Positions 54,801 to 58,510 of a stretch of 64,000 nt of DNA are shown piece after piece. The notes beneath the pieces are model-generated. The model saw only the letters and a list, made by a program, of their open reading frames with translations. It ran no database searches and was not told the origin of the DNA. The DNA is from Catonia carolina (taxonomy: Eukaryota; Arthropoda; Insecta; Hemiptera; Achilidae). Each line of letters starts with the position of its first letter. The first letter of the stretch is position 1. Made by a program: the position numbers and the translations under genes. The stretch covers positions 91,624,541 through 91,688,540 of the forward strand of contig JAQMRL010000008.1 of NCBI GenBank assembly GCA_035578175.1, given 5' to 3'.

Positions 54801-56404
54801 AATTATATTATTTAAGCATTTACAAACAGAAGAGGTAGAGGTGTAACAGACAGTAGTCAGAGTTATTTTCTCTGAGAGTAATGAATTTCATTTACAGCCA
54901 GACCTTTTGGTGAATGAAGTGAAGGTATCAGTTGCAGGGTGGAAAGTAGATGCTTTGCAGAGGGCCTGGGAAGCTGATAAGCATACTTTTGCACTCAGTG
55001 AGGAAGGCATGGTAAACCACCTTACTTCTCTTATTATTTAGTAAAGCTTCTAGAAGTTTAAACCATTCTATTGGCTGGTGACCTTAATAACAACAACATT
55101 TTTGATCATTTTCAATAAAACTACAGTAGCTCGTCCGTTTTGACTTTTAAGTTCACAATTCTGTGATTCTAGCAATTTGTGGCAGTTGACAAGAAATAGA
55201 CATTACTTTTGAACTACCCCTGTACTTACGAAGTGTGGCAATTAATAAGTTCCTGGAATTTGTCAATAAAACACAAGCAAATTATGTTATGAGCTAAATA
55301 TTGTTATTGACCTTCACAATAATCTCCCTCTAACTCTACACGTTACTCTACTCCAACTCTACTGTTACTTCCACAATTGGAAGCACTCTTGGTAATCCTC
55401 TAAAGTTACTCCATTCAGCACCGCGGTTACAGCTTCCTTGTCCTCCTGTATGCTGCCATGATGAGTTCTCTTGAGGTGCCACTACATCTTGGGGAATAAG
55501 AAGAAGTCGCAGGGAGCGATATCAGGGCTATAGGGTTGGTGTAGCAACGTTGGAATGCCTTTTGTCACCAAAAACTCTTGCACAATAAATGAGAATGGGC
55601 CAGTGTGTTGTGGTGGAAGATCCAGCCGTCCTCGGCAAGTTCAGGTTGCACATGTAAAATTCATGGTCACAGCCACTCCAGGACACTAACATAGAACTGT
55701 CCAGTCACTATCTGGCTGGCAGGAACATATTGACGATGAATGATGCCATGGATATCAGAAAATAACGATCAACATTTCCTTCATTCACGACTTTAAGACA
55801 TCCTCACTTTTGTTGGCCACTCTCCACCTTTTTCCACTCACTACTGATTTTGTTTACGGGTCTCGAGGTCATACTCAAATATCCAGGGCTCATCTTCAAT
55901 GACTACCAAACTCATCCAATCTCTGCCGTTGCTCTGAATGCGTGGGACAACAAATCGCCACTTGTATTGCGAGTCACTCATTTGTACGCCACTATAAAAT
56001 TTAACTTTTGAAAAACGCACATAAAACGCAAACCAAACGTGCTATGGACTGTAAACTTCTACTGCAACAAGGAAGGACCCCTATTTCCGATCAAATTTAC
56101 CAATGACGCAGTGTTGCCAATTTCTGAGTTATAACTAAATTCCTGGAACTTAATTGCCGCACCTCATATATCTGTATTCAATTATTCTTTTGTTTTTCAG
56201 GTTAATCACATGACGCAGTACAATGAAAAATTAATGTCAGAAATATCTTATGTTAGTACATTAGAAAAAATAATTATCGTATTAGTTATACTGCTTGGTA
56301 TTGCAGTTTATATAATTTATAGTAAACTACCTTTGGATAATCATCCATCAAGTTCACCTTACTGCACAACGGAACATTGCGGTAATGATAATTCGTATGA
56401 TTAA
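23356..56404 (+). CDS. MOSPD2: MOSPD2 orthologue, 3' seven exons (5' partial)
   Basis: Joining 23356-23533, 26105-26271, 31412-31611, 42731-42931, 46840-47037, 50925-51077 and 56201-56404 gives 432 residues plus stop with no frame break; every intron is GT-AG. Domains: CRAL-TRIO lipid-binding fold, residues ~1-165 (HVKGQKDLDELK, FFDMQDTGLSNLDMEY, FEMPWVLNAAFKVIKAWL); short linker; MSP/VAP-like domain ~211-330 (KTTSPEKFRVRPS, RDKFLIM); helix and membrane anchor 389-406. Known of the family: ER-anchored contact-site protein that binds FFAT motifs through MSP and membranes or lipid droplets through CRAL-TRIO. Human MOSPD2 has ~518 residues, so roughly 80-90 N-terminal residues are missing here. 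Odd: the CRAL-TRIO to MSP linker is much shorter than in vertebrates, and a 26-residue tail follows the anchor. Confidence 0.93.
24267..24391 (+). mobile_element. SINE-2, 5'-truncated
   Basis: Begins at GGTCTTGGGTTCGAATCC (B box) and lacks the A box. Continues with CACCGTCTGCATTAGCAG, GCAGAACAGTCGGATG and an A-rich tail. Confidence 0.85.
24419..24739. mobile_element. 321-bp MITE with TA target (copy 1)
   Basis: TIRs: AAGTCCAGCC then CTTAGTTTGCTCCTACTGTC at the left, GACAGTAGGAGCAAACTAAG at the right, with TA on both sides within SINE-1. Copy 2 lies at 30876-31197. Non-coding. TA target suggests Tc1/mariner mobilisation. Confidence 0.85.
24905..25217 (-). mobile_element. SINE-1, complete
   Basis: Minus strand: head CCCACCGGGTTGGTCTAGAGG (A box), palindromic CAGCTG...CAGCTG arm, B box GGTTCAAATCC, body with GGTTACCCGTGTACTTTGATG and TCTCAGGAATGGTCGGCC, and end at CAGATTGCAACGTACAC. 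The long palindromic arm between the boxes resembles a type II (Ser/Leu) tRNA variable arm, though the arm position is unusual. Confidence 0.85.
25218..25839. other. Intronic, no feature seen
   Basis: AT-rich intron sequence. A 93-codon hydrophobic open frame (25283-25564) lacks conserved motifs and is not called. Confidence 0.4.
25840..25985 (+). repeat. R2 3'-part fragment
   Basis: Matches the second half of R2: GATGCTTTTCGAAAGGCC, AAACCACCTCACTCCTC, CAGCCTTTCAGCTGATGA. Confidence 0.75.
26105..26271 (+). CDS. MOSPD2: MOSPD2 exon (CRAL-TRIO core)
   Basis: Acceptor TTTTTAG at 26104, donor GTAAGT at 26272, phase 2 in and phase 1 out. Encodes GAMITIFFDMQDTGLSNLD, then EYTKYLIGLCKLYYPNF and FEMPWVLN. 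This is the CRAL-TRIO lipid-pocket strand and gate helix, collinear with vertebrate VTVMFDLSETG...VYYPKYL...FDMPWLMN. Confidence 0.93.
26441..26482 (-). ncRNA. Hammerhead-like motif, mutated (left palindrome arm)
   Basis: Same motif on the minus strand, but the conserved GAAA reads AAAA, removing the essential G12. Predicted inactive. Confidence 0.5.
26755..26796 (+). ncRNA. Hammerhead-ribozyme-like motif
   Basis: TTACT (stem I, 26755-59), CTGATGA core (26760-66), one extra T, self-complementary GGTGGATCCACC (stem II with loop, 26768-79), GAAA (26780-83), CACGTG (very short stem III, 26784-89), TA as the cleavage dinucleotide (26790-91), then AGTAA (stem I, 26792-96). Known: hammerheads with minimal stem III occur in Penelope-like elements and retrozymes and may act as dimers. 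The unpaired T before stem II is non-canonical. Activity is not shown. Confidence 0.55.
26801..27991. other. Intronic, no gene seen
   Basis: The repeat tail continues to ~26880. Around 27395-27450 a short tandem duplication of GATTGGTACCACTGCT-type units occurs. Otherwise unassigned. Confidence 0.4.
27992..28158 (+). mobile_element. SINE-2, full length
   Basis: A box TGGCGTAGTTGG, B box GGTTCGAATCC, then the CACCGTCTGCATTAGCAG body and GTCGGACGTTAAAC followed by poly(A). Confidence 0.88.
28437..30456. mobile_element. LTR-like insertion, second copy type
   Basis: TGTTAC...GTTACA ends with AGGC on both sides (4-bp target duplication). Length 2020 bp, mostly A-rich, with a GC-richer part near the right end containing TGACGTCA at 30306-30313. 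Same architecture as 14280-16245, but clearly diverged. It is inserted in a local AGTTAGCTGAACTA-type minisatellite (28410-28436 and 30457-30590). No protein domain seen. Confidence 0.55.
30457..30590. repeat. TAGCTAAACTA/TAGCTGAACTA minisatellite
   Basis: Several imperfect repeats of AGCTAAACTA, AGCTGAACTA and CAGTTTAAGCTAAAG. The same units occur just left of the LTR-like insertion, so the array predates it. Confidence 0.7.
30876..31197. mobile_element. MITE, copy 2
   Basis: Homologous to 24419-24739: AAGTCCAGCCTCTCTTAG start, internal ATACTTTCAAAAGTAT palindrome, and right end TTGGAGCAAACTAAGAA. Confidence 0.82.
31412..31611 (+). CDS. MOSPD2: MOSPD2 exon (end of CRAL-TRIO)
   Basis: Acceptor TTTATAG at 31411, donor GTAATT at 31612, phase 1 in and phase 0 out. 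Encodes AAFKVIKAWLPAKGVQKIKF, NNLKDYV and WGGNDEHEFKFIPES, followed by a Lys-rich end. Collinear with vertebrate NAAFKIVKTWL...YVSVEYLPPHMGG. An alternative donor GTAAGA at 31601 would break the frame with the next exon. A TIR element starts only ~50 bp downstream. Confidence 0.92.
31661..32834. mobile_element. 1.2-kb TIR element hosting a piggyBac-like MITE
   Basis: Inverted ends of ~48 bp: GGATCTTCTTTGTTATATGC then CTACCACTATTAACTCC at the left, GGAGTTAATAGTGGTAG...AGAAGATCC at the right. The middle is occupied by the TTAA element 31958-32624. No transposase recognised; superfamily unassigned. Confidence 0.8.
31958..32624. mobile_element. piggyBac-like MITE
   Basis: TTAA on both sides (31954-57 and 32625-28), with perfect 13-bp ends CCCTTTCCACTCG / CGAGTGGAAAGGG. 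Subterminal GTCGGATCTGATCCGAC and GTCGGACCCCATCCGAC repeats at the left look like transposase-binding sites. No transposase frame, so non-autonomous. Confidence 0.85.
32908..34205 (+). repeat. 160-190-bp direct repeats flanking R1 copy H
   Basis: The block AGAGCCCACTC...CATCAATCCACTGTTTTAAA...CTTGAGAATG...GTCCAT occurs at 32908-33069 and again at 34017-34205, immediately either side of R1 copy H. The right block has a ~30-bp extra segment. Confidence 0.85.
33082..34012 (+). mobile_element. R1 copy H
   Basis: Forward copy beginning after an A run (ACTGGTGTGG) and ending GGAAGAGAAAGT. Pure (CA)13-type microsatellite at 33851-33878. More diverged than the 8-22 kb copies. Confidence 0.8.
34250..34440 (+). 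repeat. Single copy of the palindrome repeat, with mutated hammerhead motif
   Basis: Matches 26690-26880. CTGATGA (34341-47), GGTGGATCCACC and CACGTG are kept, but GAAA is AAAA (34361-64). This shows the repeat unit continues ~70 bp past the motif (GTTTAAAAAGAAGGTTAGTG). Confidence 0.8.
34781..36045. mobile_element. piggyBac-like element, second family
   Basis: TTAA at 34777-80 and 36046-49. Ends are CCCATTGACCGAT and (complement) CCCATTGACTGACCAAT. Short minus-strand open frames (35120-35407, 35411-35599, 35659-35841) show no DDD transposase or cysteine-rich tail that I can recognise, so it is non-autonomous or decayed. The right end reappears at 49470-49652. Confidence 0.82.
36272..37043. 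mobile_element. Foldback element from a mariner-type 5' end
   Basis: Arms of ~360 bp (36272-~36625 and ~36690-37043) begin CAGAGTGATTTTTTAGTC and are flanked by TA. Each arm carries the same N-terminal transposase coding start in opposite directions; ~65 bp of non-palindromic centre continues the left-arm reading frame. Confidence 0.85.
36458..36590 (+). pseudogene. Transposase N-terminal remnant within foldback
   Basis: Frame containing RTKVFILEQYFATKSYASVK, ELFQIKF and PPEK resembles the helix-turn-helix start of mariner-like transposases, in which an F-x-x-EQR-type start precedes SYA-x-V and a PP-x-x-x-I region. Only ~45 residues. A mirrored copy lies on the opposite strand of the right arm. 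Confidence 0.5.
37046..37919. other. Intronic, no gene seen
   Basis: AT-rich; no domain, TIR or shared repeat recognised. Confidence 0.4.
37920..38145 (-). repeat. R2, reverse partial copy
   Basis: GTCATCAGCCAAAAGGCTGG through TGGTGACTGAAGTGAAGG-type blocks (complement shown in sequence), as in other R2 copies. Truncated before the AGAACAGAAGAGG block. Confidence 0.75.
38146..39020. other. Intronic, no gene seen
   Basis: Contains two related short blocks around ACCTGAAAATTTTCAGG (38371) and AACCTGAAAGTTTTTGCG (38797), suggesting an old internal duplication. Nothing coding. Confidence 0.35.
39021..39184 (-). mobile_element. SINE-2-tailed element with a different head
   Basis: On the minus strand the head reads GTAGTGGTTAGTGCAACTGG with B-box-like GGGGTCCCAGTCAGG, then joins the SINE-2-like tail (CTCCATTAGCAGAAAGTG, CAGTCAGACGTAAAAC). 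Confidence 0.65.
39575..39740 (-). repeat. R2 5'-part fragment
   Basis: Complement of CAAGTGGAGTGTTAATTT...CATGGTCAGCCAATTATATG...AGAAGAGGTAGAGG. Only the 5' half of R2. Confidence 0.75.
40022..40188 (+). mobile_element. SINE-2, full length
   Basis: A box TGGCGTAGTTGG, B box GGTTCAAATCC, CACCGCCTGCATTAGCAG body, A-rich tail. Confidence 0.88.
40189..40560. other. Intronic, no gene seen
   Basis: No feature beyond low-complexity AT-rich sequence. Confidence 0.4.
40621..40636 (-). promoter_or_regulatory. Histone-type 3' stem-loop, copy 2
   Basis: Minus strand GACCCTTTTCAGGGCC then ACCAA, 15 of 16 consensus positions. It lies 16 nt after copy 1 in the same orientation. No histone coding sequence precedes either. 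Confidence 0.5.
40653..40668 (-). promoter_or_regulatory. Histone-type 3' stem-loop, copy 1
   Basis: Minus strand GGCACTTTTCAGGCCC then ACCAA. Fits the 16-nt histone 3' stem-loop consensus GGYYYUUHUHARRRCC at 14 positions, including the UUUUCA loop and downstream ACC. Stem pairing is imperfect. Confidence 0.45.
41253..41990 (+). mobile_element. mariner relic with ~150-bp TIRs
   Basis: Flanked by TA. Left end CGAGGGAGACAC and right end (complement) CGAGGGAGGAGCC start inverted repeats that stay alignable for about 150 bp (41253-~41400 and ~41843-41990), through CTGCCATTC(A/G)TAGGCGTA and CAACTGCCCAG. Ordinary mariners have ~28-bp TIRs. Confidence 0.85.
41417..41821 (+). pseudogene. mariner transposase, N-terminal third only
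   Basis: Frame with FTIDEISEETGVSWSSCRWI (second HTH), LTEDLQMRHFVTEFFPR, a KVITGDVSW block containing the first catalytic Asp (TGDESW in active relatives), and YGYDPKTKQMSSQWKTG. It ends before the HDNAP and PCDF motifs, so it is inactive. Closest relative in the window is the transposase at 63057-64000. Confidence 0.85.
41991..42730. other. Intronic, no gene seen
   Basis: AT-rich intron 3' part leading to the TTTAAATCTAG acceptor of the next MOSPD2 exon. Confidence 0.45.
42731..42931 (+). CDS. MOSPD2: MOSPD2 exon (linker and start of MSP domain)
   Basis: Acceptor AAATCTAG at 42730, donor GTAAAG at 42932, exactly 67 codons in phase 0. Encodes a short linker (ADGSPLIEGVPSGFGDIR) and the first MSP strands (HLRVLPSEYVLFSEG, GTVRLTNVGSCSLTYK). 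The vertebrate linker is over 100 residues; here CRAL-TRIO and MSP are ~40-50 residues apart. Confidence 0.92.
42962..43138 (+). mobile_element. SINE-3
   Basis: Head GACCCAGTGGTTAGTGTGGT, B-box-like AGAGTTTGACTCCC, body with AAGTAGTTGCCAATGATCA, A-rich end. It lies 30 bp after the exon donor. Confidence 0.65.
43161..43776 (-). mobile_element. DD41D-type Tc1/mariner relic, 5'-deleted
   Basis: TIRs GGTGGCGCACATAAAAGTAG at the left and its complement at the right, flanked by TA. The left edge ACGGGTG resembles that of the element at 5279. The transposase C-terminal half is on the minus strand. Confidence 0.8.
43290..43735 (-). pseudogene. DD41D-type transposase C-terminal remnant
   Basis: Minus-strand pieces: FFQQDGVTLSH (second catalytic Asp; FQQDGAT in relatives), then after stops LSPCDYYLWGNLKNKVYASN (third Asp) and PKSIENLKISITNVI. 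At least two in-frame stops; the N-terminal half is absent. Confidence 0.75.
43800..44030 (-). pseudogene. Possible non-LTR retrotransposon C-terminal scrap
   Basis: Minus strand contains RYRPEGNRSVGRPWRKW, the G-R-x-x-G-R-P-x-x-R-W signature frequent near the C-terminus of RTE/Jockey-type ORF2 proteins, with frame breaks on both sides. Only ~60 residues, hence tentative. Confidence 0.4.
44198..44336 (+). mobile_element. tRNA-headed SINE
   Basis: B box GGGTTCAATTCCC, CAGTCAGGTCTGGCATTTTT, then a local inverted pair ACCTGTGCACAAGCC/GGCTTATGCACAGGT and an A tail. Related to SINE-2. Confidence 0.6.
44612..44918 (+). mobile_element. Two SINE-3 copies in tandem
   Basis: Copy 1 (~44612-44735, truncated head, B box GGTTCGATTCCC) and copy 2 (~44738-44918, head CAGTGGTTAGTACTCTAGC, B box GGTTCAGTTCC) share TCTGGAAA, AGTCAAAACTCAC and a TTATAACCA end. 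Confidence 0.72.
45150..45300 (+). pseudogene. Tigger-type transposase HTH remnant
   Basis: Frame DGLIIDSVTYDWFCRVRAIH, followed by a pocket matching the CENP-B-type helix (W-F-x-x-x-R-A then PISG...KALEVAK in relatives, here broken by a stop). About 50 residues. Confidence 0.5.
45624..45809 (-). pseudogene. Inverted duplicate of mariner C-terminus
   Basis: KSALKGTRFESMEAVKEKAV, ELTEDDFQHCFQQWK, then HCRDREVYIEVTISDYV: the same C-terminal segment as the + strand copy but extending to a natural stop. The two copies differ at a few residues. Confidence 0.8.
45998..46235 (+). pseudogene. mariner transposase C-terminal half
   Basis: Second catalytic Asp in HQDNAPAHS (just upstream, frame-shifted), then KRFLAKYSISVLEHPPYSPD and LAPCDFYLFSKVKSTLKG with the third Asp, spacing of the DD34D type. 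It ends EDDFQHCFQQWK and then runs into the TIR before the usual C-terminus. Broken by a frameshift and stops upstream. Confidence 0.82.
46840..47037 (+). CDS. MOSPD2: MOSPD2 exon (MSP core)
   Basis: Acceptor TTTAAACAG at 46839, donor GTAAGT at 47038, 66 codons in phase 0. Encodes IKTTSPEKFRVRPSLGILHV, then GSCSINVLVQPG and RDKFLIMSFATD. Matches TTAP-[KE]-[RK]-[YF]-x-V-[RK]-P and the KF[ML]-x-x-x strand of VAP/MOSPD MSP domains, which forms the FFAT-binding groove; the conserved Lys is present. Confidence 0.95.
47190..48310 (-). mobile_element. SETMAR-type mariner relic, split by a TTAA element
   Basis: Minus strand 48053-48305 carries FNQPPYSPNLAPSD and LHLKKWLGEQWFENNEELKT...VNWFNSQVELLYRG, the C-terminal part of a mariner transposase in its catalytic third-Asp context. 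The frame continues on the far side of the TTAA element as KKLVQLRKVFSTERRLYGK (47225-47376). The 5' side abuts a non-LTR 3' end at 48338. Confidence 0.7.
47381..48048. mobile_element. piggyBac-like MITE, third family
   Basis: TTAA at 47377-80 and 48049-52. Ends CACTTTCAGGACGG / CACTTTGAAGACTG. Two left subterminal GGACGGCACC(C/T)GTATAC repeats. Removing it restores the mariner coding frame across the TTAA, which confirms the boundaries. No transposase. Confidence 0.85.
48338..49015 (-). pseudogene. Non-LTR retrotransposon (Jockey-like), 5'-truncated, copy 2
   Basis: Minus-strand frame 49012-48662 encodes the extreme C-terminus of a Jockey-like ORF2 (MMGVNHLTSCRSLFKELQLL, YVKKNTFLQNLDVHNHYTRN, FKKKLKQYLIDETF), open to its stop. 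The 3' UTR has two copies of a ~110-bp unit (CTTAACTCAGTAGGCTTGTC-type) and ends at GACATGTCCTATACTCC...poly(A). Same family as 61338-62510. Confidence 0.8.
49108..49340 (-). pseudogene. Jockey-like 3' end fragment, third copy
   Basis: Minus strand: ...GAAACTTTTTATAGCG (last codons), then GTCCTATACTCCTCCTGG, GAGTCTCCAGGGCGC and poly(A) (poly(T) at 49096-49118 on +). Shortened 3' UTR without the tandem units. Confidence 0.7.
49470..49652. mobile_element. Right end of a second-family piggyBac-like element
   Basis: Matches 35860-36045, ending ATTGGTCAGTCAATGGG then TTAA. The TTAA belongs to the R2 sequence that follows (TTAAGAACAGAAGAGG), so it had inserted in R2. The left end is missing. Confidence 0.78.
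49653..49915 (+). repeat. R2 3'-part
   Basis: AAGAACAGAAGAGGTAG through GGTTCAAACTAGCC and GATGATCTAAAC. Its 5' part is cut off at the TTAA used by the piggyBac-like end. Its 3' end directly abuts R1 copy I. Confidence 0.78.
49925..50888 (-). mobile_element. R1 copy I, abutting a MOSPD2 acceptor
   Basis: Reverse copy from ACTTTCTCTTGCC to CACAGCAGA, with a long GTGTG/GCGCGC tract at 50057-50103. It ends 36 bp before the exon at 50925. Confidence 0.8.
50925..51077 (+). CDS. MOSPD2: MOSPD2 exon (end of MSP, pre-anchor region)
   Basis: Acceptor AAATTTTTTCAG at 50924, donor GTAAGT at 51078, 51 codons in phase 0. Encodes NADSKKICQHRLKCSVAPHS, aligned with vertebrate NKVMEHRLRC closing the MSP domain, then a Ser/Asn-rich stretch and DQKISHLINA, the start of the amphipathic helix before the anchor. 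R1 copy I ends 36 bp upstream. Confidence 0.92.
51709..52619. mobile_element. hAT-like non-autonomous element
   Basis: Ends TAGAGAAGAG / CTCTTCACTA with 8-bp flanks ACCAGTAC and ATCAGTAC (7 of 8 identical). The left interior holds several TTCACTGTTCACAGT-type subterminal motifs, and the right end has a CACCGTGATCACGGTGA palindrome. No transposase. Confidence 0.72.
52620..53759. other. Intronic, no gene seen
   Basis: AT-rich intron. Short minus-strand frames lack motifs. Confidence 0.4.
53760..54332. repeat. GC-richer block with ~50-bp tandem repeats
   Basis: Three diverged units run over 54020-54168, each with CGCTT-type starts, (C/G)GCGACTGCT(C/T)(C/T)T and AGGCAGCGGTA. GC content is well above the flanks. 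It ends near a retrotransposon 3' scrap. May be the 5' region of an unrecognised retroelement. Confidence 0.55.
54333..54383 (+). repeat. Jockey-like 3'-terminal scrap
   Basis: ATGCCCTATACTTCCTC...GAGTCTCCTGGACGCAAT followed by poly(A), matching the 3' ends at 48338, 49108 and 62456. Confidence 0.65.
54703..55095 (+). repeat. R2, near-complete
   Basis: Starts GGCAAGTGGAGTGTTAAG and runs through all diagnostic blocks to GGCTGGTGACC. With 7685-8115 it fixes R2 at about 400 bp. Confidence 0.8.
55229..56166 (-). mobile_element. mariner relic abutting the last MOSPD2 exon
   Basis: Flanked by TA. TIRs CGAAGTGTGGCAATTAATAA at the left and (complement) TGAGGTGCGGCAATTAAGTT at the right. Length 938 bp with remains of transposase on the minus strand. 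The right TIR ends 34 bp upstream of the exon at 56201. Confidence 0.82.
55370..55990 (-). pseudogene. Decayed mariner transposase
   Basis: Minus-strand fragments in all three frames: EDEPWIFEYD (first Asp region, GDE[ST]W in relatives), RYFLISMASFIVNMFLPASQ, IFHHNTLAHSHL (second Asp replaced by Asn), and IAPCDFFLFPK (third Asp). Many stops and frameshifts. Confidence 0.75.
56201..56404 (+). CDS. MOSPD2: MOSPD2 last coding exon (membrane anchor)
   Basis: Acceptor TTTGTTTTTCAG at 56200, stop TAA at 56402-56404. Encodes VNHMTQYNEKLMSEISYVST, an amphipathic segment, then the single transmembrane helix IIIVLVILLGIAVYIIYS. A 26-residue polar tail with two Cys (PYCTTEHCGN) follows, predicted lumenal if the protein is tail-anchored in the ER. 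Vertebrate MOSPD2 ends almost directly after the helix. Confidence 0.93.
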   Translation, partial: VNHMTQYNEKLMSEISYVSTLEKIIIVLVILLGIAVYIIYSKLPLDNHPSSSPYCTTEHCGNDNSYD

Positions 56405-57179
56405 CAGTGGTATTATTCCGACGCCTTATAAGAACTTACAAAAAGGCTGTTTTTATCATGAAAGTGTACTATTCACCACTTTTCACTATCACCTCAGGTA
56501 AGAAATTACAAATTTTGTTATATTTGTCCAAAAACAAATAAAAGAATTTTTGTGTTCTTATAGTTTTTTGAGTTGTAAACGCTGTTATCTGGACTTAATT
56601 TTTTGCACATTTTTTACTGATATTGTAAATAGTTATGGTTGGATTAATTTACTGTTTAAAATGTACTTTGGAAAATTTCAAAAATTTTAAATTCATATCT
56701 GTTATTTTTATCGATTTGTTTTTTTTTATAATATTTATATTGATTTTATTATTACGGTAAATCTAATATTCAGGTTGAAAATTTACCGTTATATTTTTTT
56801 CGTTAATTAATGTAAATAGAAACAATTTTAGCAAATTTTTCAATAATTCTGTAAAAATAGAATTTGAAATTAAATTTTAAAATTTAATGTGATTATTATT
56901 ATGTAGATAAAATGTAATATAAATTTTTAAATGTACTTGTTTTGTAATTTAATACTATATAATTTTTCGTTTTAGTGAAAAAATTTGTACATTTTGTTCT
57001 ATGTTTCAAGTCTGTGTGGTGTGTGTACGTAAGAACATTTTGAACTATTTTAGCAATATTAGTAATAAAATTTGATTGAATATTGCAATGATTATTCTGT
57101 TGAATTTTTTGGTATACAGTAGTTATTATTTTTCAAACTGTTATATTTCACAACGATGCAATTTGCATTTTTTATATTA
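56405..57179 (+). other. MOSPD2 3' UTR candidate
   Basis: AATAAA polyadenylation signals at 56537-56542 and 57064-57069 in AT-rich sequence. The first gives a UTR of ~150-170 nt. No other gene seen before the Tigger-type element. Confidence 0.55.
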
Positions 57180-58027
57180 CAGTAATCCCTTGGTATCCGC
57201 AGGGGTTACGTTCTGGAGGGTTACCGTGGTTCGTAAAACCGCAGATAACGATACCTTATATGAATGAAAAGATGGGGTTTAGGTTCGGAAGGAAAAGTCC
57301 TTTAGTCGTTTTAAATATTTAATAGTTTTAGGAACATTTAACCATTATTATAATCTATGAATATTTAATAAATACAGTACTGTACGCATAAAAAATTTAA
57401 GTTGCTTTAAAATAGTTGTAGCTGTTTTGCTTCTTCTTCTTTTCAAACTCCTTGTGGACTTCTTCGTATGGTATCATCAGCTCATGGAGTCCTATTTTCA
57501 AATGAAGGGCCCTTTTCATGACGGGATCTGTCTCCAACACGTGATCAGTGAGCTGCGTTGTTGTGCTGAGGTTCTCGTTGATGGTTTCTTGGCTTCGTTT
57601 CAGGATCGTCAAGCAAACAAAGTACTGTACGTATGTACGAAGAAGTTAGACTGATACATGGAGGAAAACGTATGGAAAAAATTACAGTATGGGGCCTGGG
57701 TGTAATTATGGTGGTTGGGGGGTGGGGGTTGTACTGGCGGGGCCTGGTACCCGGTGATGCGCTCACTACGTACAGTTCATGGAAATCTAGCTTGGCTCAT
57801 GGTGGCTGTCACCATACTAGTGTGTGACTCAACATGATACGAATGCCAAAAAATTTATTTCACATGTTTTACTGACACATGTTTTCATAATTGTATGACT
57901 TCCCCACCTCCCACCAAGTACACAAGGTGAGATTACGTACGTATTTTAAGGTTTTAGGCCCACTGACATAGTCCGCGGATAACCGAAACCCGTGGATGCT
58001 AAACCCGTGGATACCAAGGGATTACTG
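57180..58027. mobile_element. pogo/Tigger-like element, 848 bp
   Basis: Near-perfect inverted ends CAGTAATCCCTTGGTATCC / GGATACCAAGGGATTACTG flanked by TA. GGATACC-type subterminal repeats occur inside both ends. A minus-strand frame (57397-57612) ends PYEEVHKEFEKKKKQ, reminiscent of pogo-type C-terminal tails but not conclusive. Confidence 0.8.
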
Positions 58028-58510
58028 TATATTTTTGAGTTTACTGTAGTATATATTTATAAAATTGTAAAGAGTGAGTGGTTTCCAAATGGCCTCCAAT
58101 TTCTAATCATCATTGTGTGTTAAATTCATATTGCGGTTTTTTTTATGGAATGGCATATGTCTCGTAATATCTTTTGTTACCATTATTGAGGAGGTATAAA
58201 AGAAAATTGTAAGATTATTTTGTAATTTATATGAGGAATTCTTGTTAGAGTGCTTGTGACTTCTTTATTGAAGATTGGTTATAACTCTGTTTAATCGTTC
58301 TCTATCATGAACCACATTCAAAGGTATACTCATGTTTGTCCAGTGTTAATATTTTTCAACCATGAGAATTTCTTTCATCCAGGTCTGCTTCTACCCTTAA
58401 CTTTGGTTTCGAGAACAAGTTTAATAAGCTCATACTTATCAGTCCTGTAGAAGTGACAAGGTAGGAAATCTTCTTTCTTCTGAATAACACTAAGGGTAAT
58501 AACTAAGGGT
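58028..58510. other. No gene seen
   Basis: Unassigned. A duplicated AACTAAGGGTAATAA pair at 58485-58515 sits exactly where the retrotransposon begins and may be a by-product of its integration. Confidence 0.4.

Noticed and set aside
57397..57654. Overlapping frames on both strands as host genes
   Set aside because: They are inside the TA-flanked Tigger-type element 57180-58027. At most a decayed transposase tail.
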